Assembly: GCA_937136395.1 (NCBI GenBank)
Contig: CAKZOI010000048.1
Span: 1 to 56,734 of the forward strand
Direction of reading: 5' to 3'
Source of the DNA: an uncultured Opitutia bacterium
GTDB lineage: Bacteria > Verrucomicrobiota > Verrucomicrobiia > Opitutales > Coraliomargaritaceae
DNA length: 56,734 nucleotides
Shown here: piece after piece, positions 29,868 through 37,978 of the stretch
How the letters are laid out: the number at the start of each line of letters is the position of its first letter
How positions within the stretch are numbered: position 1 is the stretch's first letter
Made by a program: the position numbers and the translations under genes
The notes under the pieces: model-generated
What the model was told of the DNA's origin: nothing
Seen by the model: the letters and a program-made list of their open reading frames with translations, nothing else
Database searches by the model: none

Positions 29868-32663
29868 ATGTCCAAAACGCTTTATCTACTCGACGGCATG
29901 GCTCTCGCCTATCGAGCCCATTTCGCACTCATAAGAAGCCCTATCTATACCTCGAAAGGTTTCAATACATCTGCGATTTTTGGGTTCACCAGCACTTTAA
30001 TTGAGCTCATCAGCAATAAAGCCCCGAGCCACCTAGCTGTTGTGTTCGATACCTCCGCACCTACGGAGCGCCATATTTTATACCCAGAGTATAAAGCGCA
30101 GCGTGAGGCCATGCCAGAAGACCTCTCCGCAGCGATGCCGCACCTAAGTCGTATTGCCGAGGCCTTTGGCATTCCTGTGCTTAAAATGGATGGTTACGAG
30201 GCAGACGATATTATCGGCACTCTTGCCCATCGAGCAGAGGCAGATGGTTTTGATGAAATCTTCATGGTCACTCCAGATAAAGATTTCGGACAACTGGTGA
30301 CTGAAAAAATCAAAATGTATCGCCCGTCGCGTAAAGGCGACGGCGCGGAGATCTGGGGCATTGGTGAGATCAAAGAAAAATGGGGCATTGCTCGCGTCGA
30401 CCAAGTGATTGATATGCTGGGACTTTGCGGTGATGTTTCCGACAACATTCCTGGCGTGCCGGGAATTGGGCCCAAAACTGCCGAGAAACTACTCGCCGCC
30501 TATGACACGGTCGAAGGGATTATTGAAAACGTCGATCAACTAAAGGGAAAACAACAAGAGCGTATACGCGAGCACGCTGATAACGCACGACTTTCCAAAA
30601 AACTCGCGACCATCCAACTCGACGTCCCCATAAACTCGGACTGGGATGCGATTAAGCTCGATACCCCTGACAAAGAAAAGATCGTGCCAATTTTTGCCGA
30701 ATTTGAGTTTCGCACCCTAGGCAAGCGTATCTTTGGTAGCGATTTCTCCGTCCAAGAAGCCGCTACGGATCTAGTCCTCATGAGTGAGGACGATGAAAAA
30801 AGTGCTCAACAAGAGCATTCAGAGTCGCCACAACTAGACCTCATTCCACAAGTGACGTTCAAAAAATTCGCCGACCTCAAAGTAAACTATCGCATCGCAC
30901 ATGATGCCGATACGACAGCCGAACTGATTGCGGAACTGAGAACCGCGGGCACATTTGCATTCGATACGGAGACAACTGCATTAAACCCACGAAGCGCCCA
31001 ACTTGTCGGCATTTCATTCAGCACTGCTCCACAATCTGGATGGTTCGTTTCACTGCTCGAAAATGCCACTGCCCTCGAAGCGCTACGTCCACTATTTGCA
31101 GATAGCACGCTCACTAAAATTGGGCACAATCTAAAGTTCGATCTCTCCATTCTAGCCGAACAGCAAGTGCCCGTCGCTGGCACCTGCTATGATACAATGC
31201 TCGCACACGCGCTCATTGATCCTGAACAACGTCACAATCTAGATACCCTGTCTGAAGACTTCCTACAGTATTCGCCGATCCGTTTCAGTGAGCTCATACC
31301 CAACGCCACAAAGGGAGAGACGATTGACTACTCAAATGTCGAACCACAGGCACTCGCGGAGTATGCCATCGAAGATGCCGATGTCGCTTTGCAACTCTGG
31401 AACATCTTCAAACCGAAGCTTGAAGAAAGCGGACAGGCCAAAATCTTCTACGAAATTGAAACGCCCCTACTGCCCGTGGTCGTCGCTATCGAACGTGAAG
31501 GCATACGTATGGATGAGGATGCCCTCGCCGAAACCGGCGCATCGCTTGTCGACCACATCGATAGTTTGCAAGCATCCATCTACGAGACTGCAGGACGTGA
31601 ATTCAACCTCAACTCTCCAAAGCAACTCGGCGAAGTGCTGTTCGACGAACTCAAGCTGGTTGAGAAACCTAAGAAGACGAAAACAGGACAATATGCGACG
31701 AATGAACAAGTGCTCTCATCACTCGCCCCCAAACATGACATTGTCGCTAATATTCTGGAGTATCGTCAGCTCACAAAATTGAAGAGCACCTACATCGATG
31801 CACTACCCAACTCGGTCGATCCAATAAGCGGACGTATTCATACTCATTACGGGCAAGTGCAAACCTCGACAGGTCGACTCACCTCCAACGACCCCAATCT
31901 CCAAAACATTCCTGTCCGTAGCGAGCAAGGGCGCAAAATTCGCAAAGCCTTCGTCCCTCGCAAAGGCTGGAAATTACTCGCCGCTGACTACTCGCAGATC
32001 GAACTCCGTATCCTAGCCGCACTGACAGGCGACGAAGGGCTACTCGCTGCGTTCCGCGAGGGCCGCGACATCCATACTGCCACTGCCGCAAAAATTTTCA
32101 ATGTTAGTCTCGATGAGGTCGACCGCGACCAGCGTAGCACCGCTAAAATGGTCAACTTCGGCATCCCATATGGTATTTCCGCATTTGGCCTCGCGCAGCG
32201 CCTCGGCACGATCTCTCGCACTGAAGCGCAGGAAATTATCGATAGTTACTTTGCACAGTTCCCAGGTATCCCAGGCTATATGGAGCGTATAAAAGAGAGC
32301 GCCAAAGAGAAAGGCTATGTCGAAACCATCACAGGGCGTCGCCGCTACTTACGTGATATTAATTCAGGCAACGGCACCATTCGCGCCGCAGCTGAGCGCA
32401 ACGCGATCAACATGCCGATCCAAGGCACTGCAGCTGACATGATTAAAATCGCAATGGTGCGTATTCAAAATTCTATTACAGAGAAAGGTCTCAACACGCG
32501 CATGTTGTTACAAGTGCATGATGAACTAGTCTTCGACCTCGATCCATCCGAAGAAACAGTCGTGCGCGCACTCATAACAGAAGGTATGCAAAACGCACTC
32601 AAGCTCGATGCCCCAATCGAAATCGAGATCGGCCTCGGCGACAATTGGCTAGAAGCACACTAG
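29868..32663 (+). CDS. polA: DNA polymerase I
   Basis: PolA fills gaps and removes RNA primers. The 931-residue product holds all three domains. The 5' nuclease comes first (LYLLDGMALAYRAHFAL, MDGYEADDIIGTLAHRA, CGDVSDNIPGVPGIGPKTAE). The 3'-5' exonuclease (about 340-520) appears active: FAFDTETTALNPRSAQLVG with Asp and Glu, NLKFDLSIL, and YAIEDADVALQLW. The polymerase follows, with motif A DYSQIELRILAAL, motif B RSTAKMVNFGIPYGIS and motif C LLQVHDELVFDL. The small RNase III-like gene begins 4 nt after its stop. Confidence 0.97.
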   Translation: MSKTLYLLDGMALAYRAHFALIRSPIYTSKGFNTSAIFGFTSTLIELISNKAPSHLAVVFDTSAPTERHILYPEYKAQREAMPEDLSAAMPHLSRIAEAFGIPVLKMDGYEADDIIGTLAHRAEADGFDEIFMVTPDKDFGQLVTEKIKMYRPSRKGDGAEIWGIGEIKEKWGIARVDQVIDMLGLCGDVSDNIPGVPGIGPKTAEKLLAAYDTVEGIIENVDQLKGKQQERIREHADNARLSKKLATIQLDVPINSDWDAIKLDTPDKEKIVPIFAEFEFRTLGKRIFGSDFSVQEAATDLVLMSEDDEKSAQQEHSESPQLDLIPQVTFKKFADLKVNYRIAHDADTTAELIAELRTAGTFAFDTETTALNPRSAQLVGISFSTAPQSGWFVSLLENATALEALRPLFADSTLTKIGHNLKFDLSILAEQQVPVAGTCYDTMLAHALIDPEQRHNLDTLSEDFLQYSPIRFSELIPNATKGETIDYSNVEPQALAEYAIEDADVALQLWNIFKPKLEESGQAKIFYEIETPLLPVVVAIEREGIRMDEDALAETGASLVDHIDSLQASIYETAGREFNLNSPKQLGEVLFDELKLVEKPKKTKTGQYATNEQVLSSLAPKHDIVANILEYRQLTKLKSTYIDALPNSVDPISGRIHTHYGQVQTSTGRLTSNDPNLQNIPVRSEQGRKIRKAFVPRKGWKLLAADYSQIELRILAALTGDEGLLAAFREGRDIHTATAAKIFNVSLDEVDRDQRSTAKMVNFGIPYGISAFGLAQRLGTISRTEAQEIIDSYFAQFPGIPGYMERIKESAKEKGYVETITGRRRYLRDINSGNGTIRAAAERNAINMPIQGTAADMIKIAMVRIQNSITEKGLNTRMLLQVHDELVFDLDPSEETVVRALITEGMQNALKLDAPIEIEIGLGDNWLEAH

Positions 32664-32667
32664 ACCC

Positions 32668-32970
32668 ATGAACGAAAAACGCACCAAAGCATGGATCGGC
32701 GATGCCGTGCTCGCACTATTTGCGAGAGAATGGATCCTGAAACAAGACGACATCCAACCCGAAAAAAGAGCCGAAGTTTTCATTCAAATGACTTCTAATA
32801 AATTCCTTTCAGCACTCGGTGAGCCCACCGCGATGGAAGCCGAAATCGGTGTTGTCTATGAGAATGAAGGATTACAAGCTGCCTTCAGTTTCATCGAGGA
32901 CAAATTCATTCCAATCTTTCAAAAACAGCGAAACAACCAACGCAAGCCTGGCAGCTATCGCAGGAAATAG
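32668..32970 (+). CDS. Small RNase III-fold protein
   Basis: A 100-residue protein with two recognisable RNase III pieces. KAWIGDAVLALFAREWIL matches the family 'LGDAVL' helix (Asp12), and AMEAEIGVVYENEGLQAAFSFI matches the second metal-binding helix ('EALIGAVYLDsGl.aA', Glu57 or Glu59). The middle of a normal RNase III domain and the double-stranded-RNA-binding domain are absent. It is shorter than Mini-III (about 130 residues). It starts 4 nt after polA and is probably co-transcribed with it. The real rnc gene must be elsewhere. Whether it cuts RNA is uncertain. Confidence 0.65.
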   Translation: MNEKRTKAWIGDAVLALFAREWILKQDDIQPEKRAEVFIQMTSNKFLSALGEPTAMEAEIGVVYENEGLQAAFSFIEDKFIPIFQKQRNNQRKPGSYRRK

Positions 32971-33000
32971 ACGACCAATTCCCGCTGTTTTAATCTGGAA

Positions 33001-33075
33001 GGTTGCGCTCCGTCGCAACCGCGTCGTGTAAGTCGAACGTTTCAGGCGTTCCTACGGCGTTGACAAAGCAACGCC
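33001..33075. repeat. Cluster of three short hairpins (REP-like)
   Basis: Three inverted repeats lie in 75 bp: GGTTGCG-6 nt-CGCAACC (33001-33020), GAACG-7 nt-CGTTC (33035-33051) and GGCGTTG-6 nt-CAACGCC (33056-33075). The first and third have the same geometry (7-bp stem, 6-nt loop). It fills most of the space between the small RNase III-like gene and the cytochrome lipoprotein gene, and looks like a dispersed extragenic palindrome. Reading frames through it are not genes. Confidence 0.65.
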
Positions 33076-33179
33076 CTCCAAATGAACGTCTTATATCACC
33101 CACAAGCCTCACTGCATTACAGCTCAGATTCCATCAATCCATCTTGACCGCTGAACGTTTCAATAGACATTCTTATTGT

Positions 33180-35300
33180 ATGTTACCATTTCCCCGACAC
33201 TGGGTGCACGCCACTCTCATTGCACTTATCGCACCAGCCTTCTTCCTTGGTTGTAGCGAGTCTGATTCAGACGCCTATCAGGCGACTCCCAGCAATAAAG
33301 AAAAGAGCACTGAAGTGTTTCCCTATAGCCACGATTCTGATCGCTTAGCTCAAATCACTCACGAGGCATGTGTCGAGTGTCATGCCGAAGAAGTTGAGCA
33401 GTGGAAGACCAGTCACCATGCCAAGGCAAATCGCCCTACTTCCATGCAGCTGGATGCACGTGCATTTACACCAGTTCGCCAAATCGAAGAGTCTGGTGTT
33501 ACGTATGAGATGGCTCTCAATGGCACCGAGTTTGAACTCCGCGTGCTCAACCCCGATGGCCCAGATTTAACATACAAATTAGTCGGCGTCATCGGTGAAA
33601 CCCCTATTCGCCAATACTTGGCTGTGCTACCTGGTAACAAATTTCAAACAATTAGCGCTACTTACGATGTGCTCAATGATACCTGGATCGATGTCTTTGC
33701 TGGCGAAAACCGCGTCCCTGGAGAATGGGGGTATTGGACTGGTCAAGGTATGAATTGGAACGCCAACTGCGCGTATTGTCATACCACAGAATTTGACAAG
33801 AAATTCGATTTCGAATCCAACAGTTACCACACGACATGGGTGCAACAAGGCATCTCCTGCATCGAGTGCCACATCGGAGTGGACGAGCATTTAGAGGCGG
33901 CAAGAAAAGGCGATTATACCACTGGGCTGAGCCAGCTAAGTAGAGAGCAAACGGAGTCGAACTGCTTTACCTGTCACTCACGCCGTGACCAACTCACCGC
34001 GGATGCTTTCGAAGTCGGTGATGATTTTCACGACCATTTCGATGTCTCACTCCCGGATCAACCAGGAATCTATTATGCAGACGGTCAAATCCTAGACGAA
34101 GTCTATGTCCATGCATCATTTAAAATGAGCCGTATGGCACATGCAGGGGTCAGTTGCACCGATTGCCATAACCCACACACACTCGAGCATGTTTTACCCT
34201 TCGAAAACAATATGCTCTGCATGCGTTGCCATGAAGCTGGCGGCACGATGAACGCACCAATCATTAAGCCAGTTGAGCACAGTTTCCACAAAGAAGGTAG
34301 CACCGGTAACCTCTGCGTGGAATGCCACATGCCACAAACCACCTACATGCAGGTCGATCCGCGTGCCGATCATGGTTTCCACTCGCCTGATCCATTGATG
34401 ACTAAAGAGCTCGGCATACCTAATGCCTGTAGCAAATGCCATAAGGATCAAGATCTCGATTGGGCTGTGGAACATGCCGAAAACTGGTATGGCGAACGTC
34501 TCGAAAAGAGCCGTCAACGCGCACGTGCACGTGCGATCTCTGCCGCCTACGAGTATAGACCCGAGGCGATGGAGGCTCTGATCAAACTATCCGCTGACGA
34601 AGAGATCGATGCATGGCAAGCGACTTACATTGGCCTACTCGCCAACTACGTGCCGAATGAACAGGTTGTGGCGCATCTAAAATCACTTGCCGATCACGAA
34701 AGCCCACTCGTGCGTAGCCGCGTAGTGCGCGGACTTGGCAGACTCCCTGAACTCGATTCAATCATCATAGATAAACTCAGTGACACGAAACGTAATGTGC
34801 GTATCAATGCGGCACGAGCTATGGCTTCGCGCAATCAAGCAATCCCAGATGAACAAGCTGCCGAAGAATGGGACAGCTACCTAAAATTCAACGCCGACCG
34901 TCCACAATCGCTCCTGATGCAGGCAAGTCGAGCCGCTGTGGATAACCGCCCTGCGGATGTGCAAAAATTCATCGCACGAGCGCTACTAATGGATTCAAAA
35001 AATCCTGAGATGTATCATCAGGGCGCCATTCTACTCAGCACAGCAGGGCTCAACGATGCCGCCACACGCTACCTCAATACTGGCTGGGAGATGGCTCCTC
35101 AAAATGCGAGGTTCCCCTATTCTTTAGGACTCCTTGCCGCCGAAACGGGCGACTTGAACAAGGCAGTCGGCTACCTTGAAGAGACGGTAGCCATGGAGCC
35201 GGAATTCTACCGCGCATGGTATAATCTCGCCCTAGCCTACCAACAGCTCAATCGCCCCGAAGACGCCGCACGCGCTCAGCGTAAGGCGCAGGGACAGTAA
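33180..35300 (+). CDS. Octahaem c-type cytochrome lipoprotein with HEAT and TPR tail
   Basis: The ATG at 33180 gives 706 residues. A lipoprotein signal ends in FFLGC with Cys25. The first half carries eight CxxCH haem motifs, from CVECH at 64-68 through CAYCH, CIECH, CFTCH, CTDCH, CMRCH and CVECH to CSKCH. After about residue 430 there are HEAT-like helices (SPLVRSRVVRGLGRLPELDS). From about 580 come TPR-like repeats ending in MEPEFYRAWYNLALAYQQLN. Multihaem cytochromes of this type carry electrons in the periplasm or at the outer membrane. No partner reductase, quinol oxidase or haem lyase gene lies nearby, so the substrate is unknown. Confidence 0.87.
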   Translation: MLPFPRHWVHATLIALIAPAFFLGCSESDSDAYQATPSNKEKSTEVFPYSHDSDRLAQITHEACVECHAEEVEQWKTSHHAKANRPTSMQLDARAFTPVRQIEESGVTYEMALNGTEFELRVLNPDGPDLTYKLVGVIGETPIRQYLAVLPGNKFQTISATYDVLNDTWIDVFAGENRVPGEWGYWTGQGMNWNANCAYCHTTEFDKKFDFESNSYHTTWVQQGISCIECHIGVDEHLEAARKGDYTTGLSQLSREQTESNCFTCHSRRDQLTADAFEVGDDFHDHFDVSLPDQPGIYYADGQILDEVYVHASFKMSRMAHAGVSCTDCHNPHTLEHVLPFENNMLCMRCHEAGGTMNAPIIKPVEHSFHKEGSTGNLCVECHMPQTTYMQVDPRADHGFHSPDPLMTKELGIPNACSKCHKDQDLDWAVEHAENWYGERLEKSRQRARARAISAAYEYRPEAMEALIKLSADEEIDAWQATYIGLLANYVPNEQVVAHLKSLADHESPLVRSRVVRGLGRLPELDSIIIDKLSDTKRNVRINAARAMASRNQAIPDEQAAEEWDSYLKFNADRPQSLLMQASRAAVDNRPADVQKFIARALLMDSKNPEMYHQGAILLSTAGLNDAATRYLNTGWEMAPQNARFPYSLGLLAAETGDLNKAVGYLEETVAMEPEFYRAWYNLALAYQQLNRPEDAARAQRKAQGQ

Positions 35301-35319
35301 TCGAAAATATTCACAGATC

Positions 35320-35394
35320 CGTAGGGGCTTCACTTGTGAAGACCGCAGTGCCTTAGGCTTTTGCTCGACGGTCTTCACAAATGAAGCCCCTACG
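35320..35394. repeat. 75-bp long inverted repeat with nested hairpins
   Basis: Two 26-nt arms (35320-35345 and 35369-35394) are reverse complements at 25 of 26 positions, separated by 23 nt that contain a small GCC-TTA-GGC hairpin. Each arm is itself nearly palindromic (CTTCAC-TT-GTGAAG). It lies 19 nt after the cytochrome stop. It could serve as a terminator, but size and symmetry look more like a mobile palindromic (REP/MITE-type) element. Confidence 0.8.
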
Positions 35395-35412
35395 AGCACA
35401 ATTAAACAATCA

Positions 35413-35868
35413 TCACACGACAGTATAACCACCTTCGATGTGATAAACATTTGCAGGCCCGACACTGCGTAAGCACCTGCGAGTAATGAGCTAATCATAC
35501 CTTTACTACACACTAGCAGAAGTGTGATGCCCGTAGTATCATCGCTGATACCATGCTCTAAAATCGCTTCAGGAATGATCGCCTCAGCGCCGATGATTGG
35601 GCGCGCAGAATGCTCCGATTCCGAGCGCAAATCAATCAATCGCAGAGGCGCACTAATCGACTGCGCCTGGCGCAATTGATCCATAGACCAACAATGCGAC
35701 GGCAAATCGCTATCACTCTTTTTAATTTGTTCCGGCGTGTTTACATTTGGCAATTTAAACGTCTGAATCTCATAATTAGCGGCGTGTATCGACACCACTA
35801 TCCCCACCTTTGGCACAGCATTTCCGATAATCAATTTGATCACTTCCAGCGCTTGCAAATTTGCGCCC
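35413..35868 (-). pseudogene. 3' remnant of a ThiF/MoeB-rhodanese gene
   Basis: The reading frame begins with [19 protein letters not shown], a motif from the interior of ThiF/MoeB/HesA adenylyltransferases. It continues into a rhodanese domain (LRLIDLRSESEHSARPIIGA, LLLVCSKGM). Near 35470-35480 the frame shifts; the other frame gives CLRSVGPANVYHIEGGYTVV and a TGA at 35413-35415, a normal rhodanese end. The ATP-binding N-terminal two thirds are missing, and an in-frame stop lies just before the first recognisable codon. It is therefore a dead gene, cut off by the event that joined it to the helicase remnant. Confidence 0.8.
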
Positions 35869-35896
35869 TAACCAGTCTACCGAATGGCCCTCAAAT

Positions 35897-36381
35897 ATGG
35901 GTTTCTCGCTCAAGCCACTGCCCTACATTACCGACCCCGATGCGCTGATGGAGCGCTTCCTCGACTATGCGGTGGCGAATGGCATCGAGCTCTACCCCGC
36001 ACAGTCGAAAAAGCTATCCTTCAAATCTTCTCGAGCAAGAACGTCATCCTCAACACGCACACGGGTTCGGGAAAATCGCAGGTCGCAGCGGTGCTGCATT
36101 TTCTATCTGCCTCACAGAGCAAACAATCCATTTACACCTACCCGATCAAGGCGCTGATCAATGAGAAGTTCCTCGAACTCTGTCGCGACTTCGGTCCCGA
36201 AAATATCGGCATGATGACAGGGGACGCCTCCGTCAACCGTGGTGCCCCAATCCTTTGCTGCACGGCCGATATCCTCGCCAACATCGACTTGCGCGATGGC
36301 GTGAGAGCACCGAAACAATTTAGCGATACGAGCAATAGAGTACTCGATAGAATACAACGGGCGAAGTCTTTTTTATCATAG
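35897..36381 (+). pseudogene. 5' remnant of a DEAD/DEAH-box helicase gene
   Basis: From the ATG at 35897 one frame reads [20 protein letters not shown] and ...NGIELYPAQ, then shifts by -1 at the A5 run 36008-36012. The other frame continues with [23 protein letters not shown] as two overlapping parts (Walker A THTGSGKS), [20 protein letters not shown] and [19 protein letters not shown]. This matches the start of the large DUF3516-type helicases of about 850 residues. Similarity ends near IDLRDG at about 36300, followed by unrelated codons and a stop. The DEAH box and all later motifs are gone. Confidence 0.82.
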
Positions 36382-36422
36382 AAAATAGAGTCATCATTTA
36401 ATTACTATAGTAGGTAATGTTG

Positions 36423-37952
36423 TCATACAACGAAAGCGTACCACTTACTCTGAACCTCAGCCTTTAACTTTTTGAGCACTTCGGCGTATCGAGAATCGTC
36501 AGCTACGTTTTCTCTTTCAATCGTACCGCCGTTCATATGATACAGCTCCGCAGGTTGAGATTCACTCAGTATCAGTTTCCAATCTTTAGTCCGCGCCATC
36601 GCAGTGCGGTGCTCGGGTTTCCAAGTCAATTTTTCAACACGAGAATGGAAGGGCACACCACTTGAGGTGTCATACGGCTTTTCAGGATTTTCAAAATAGT
36701 TTTCTGGCAGATCGCTGTAAGCTGCAGTCGCTACGACAGCATAGTCGGGTTCCTCAGTAGATTCACCATCGAGGAACGGCTTTAACGACCGCCCTTCCAG
36801 CTGACTAGGAATTGTGCCACCAGACAAATCGGCTAGCGTTGGATAAATATCCAGACACTGCGCGAGATTGGATATGCGGGCGCCTTCTTTAATATGCCCT
36901 GGGCCATACCATATCATGGGAACATGCATCAAAGCGTCATATAGGTGCATCGACTTGCGCACCATACGATACTCGCCCATGTAGTCGCCATGATCAGACG
37001 TAAATACCACGATGGTGTTTTTATCGAGCCCCTGCTCTTTCAAGGAGTCGAGAATCCGACCAACTTGATAATCCACGCCCCACTCGATGGAGGCATGATA
37101 ATACTTCTTAGTCGATTTAAGCTCGGCGTCCGAAATTTTATCATAGTTCAATGCTTTCTGATGATCCGACAGACGCTTGGACAACTTTGAAGGATCGATA
37201 TACTCAGGTAAGGTCATTTTACTCGCTGCATAGGTATTCGCGACATCAGCAGGAGCCATGTAAGGTGGATGCGGATCAAAATAGCTGATGTGCATAAAGA
37301 ACGGCTGCTCACCACCCTGCTTCGACATGAATTCGACTGCCGCATCCGTACTTATTTTGGGGTGACAACGTTCACGCGGCCAAAGTGTATTCGAATGCCA
37401 ACTCGGCTGCACAAACTTATTATAAGCGCGAAACGCCTCACGATCTCGATTACTCACAAAATCATAGTTCTGTAATTCCAATCTTTCATACGTATGATTT
37501 TTACCGATATATGCAGTAGTATATCCCTGTTGCTTAAAATAATCACCAAGTGAACCTTTAAAGTCTAAGTATCGGGATGTCTTGCCCTTGATATTAGATA
37601 AACGATCGACTTGGTGCGGATATTTCCCCGAAAACATCGACATTCTAGACGGTGCACAGACTGGATTGTTGCAAAACGCACGATCAAACAAAGTGCCCTT
37701 ACTGGCCATTTCATCTAGACGTGGTGTGTGAGCATCAGGGCTACCAAGGCAGCCCATCGCATCGCCACGCATTTGGTCACACATGATAAAAACAAAATTG
37801 GGCCGCGAGGATTTCTCGACGGGCTTCGATTTCTTTTCAGCCTGCCCACTTGCAGTCGGACTGAGGGCACCGAGTGCTACCGTCGAAAGTGCTGCAGTCG
37901 ATAGTTTGACAAAGCTACGCCGAGACTGTCGGGCTTCAGTTTTATTTTCCAT
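36423..37952 (-). CDS. Tat-exported sulfatase
   Basis: A family S1 sulfatase of 509 residues. The N-terminus has a Tat signal (QSRRSFVKLSTAALSTVALG), so it is exported folded. The metal site begins FVFIMCDQMRGDAMGC and the formylglycine motif is C99-A-P-S-R103 in NNPVCAPSRMSMFSGKYP. Later metal ligands lie in FTSDHGDYMGEYRMVRKS. S1 enzymes remove sulfate from glycans. It is the last gene of the six-gene cluster, 26 bp after the lipoprotein gene. The maturase making formylglycine is not in the window. Confidence 0.93.
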   Translation of the reverse strand: MENKTEARQSRRSFVKLSTAALSTVALGALSPTASGQAEKKSKPVEKSSRPNFVFIMCDQMRGDAMGCLGSPDAHTPRLDEMASKGTLFDRAFCNNPVCAPSRMSMFSGKYPHQVDRLSNIKGKTSRYLDFKGSLGDYFKQQGYTTAYIGKNHTYERLELQNYDFVSNRDREAFRAYNKFVQPSWHSNTLWPRERCHPKISTDAAVEFMSKQGGEQPFFMHISYFDPHPPYMAPADVANTYAASKMTLPEYIDPSKLSKRLSDHQKALNYDKISDAELKSTKKYYHASIEWGVDYQVGRILDSLKEQGLDKNTIVVFTSDHGDYMGEYRMVRKSMHLYDALMHVPMIWYGPGHIKEGARISNLAQCLDIYPTLADLSGGTIPSQLEGRSLKPFLDGESTEEPDYAVVATAAYSDLPENYFENPEKPYDTSSGVPFHSRVEKLTWKPEHRTAMARTKDWKLILSESQPAELYHMNGGTIERENVADDSRYAEVLKKLKAEVQSKWYAFVV

Positions 37953-37978
37953 TGTTCAGTGAATGTTTAAATGACTTA

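Noticed and set aside
33003-33179. Possible 59-codon N-terminal extension of the octahaem cytochrome
   Set aside because: It runs through the hairpin cluster, has no protein character, and the ATG at 33180 gives a perfect lipoprotein signal.
36300-36422. Insertion-sequence end or attachment site at the end of the helicase remnant
   Set aside because: I found no terminal inverted repeat, target duplication or transposase/integrase fragment.
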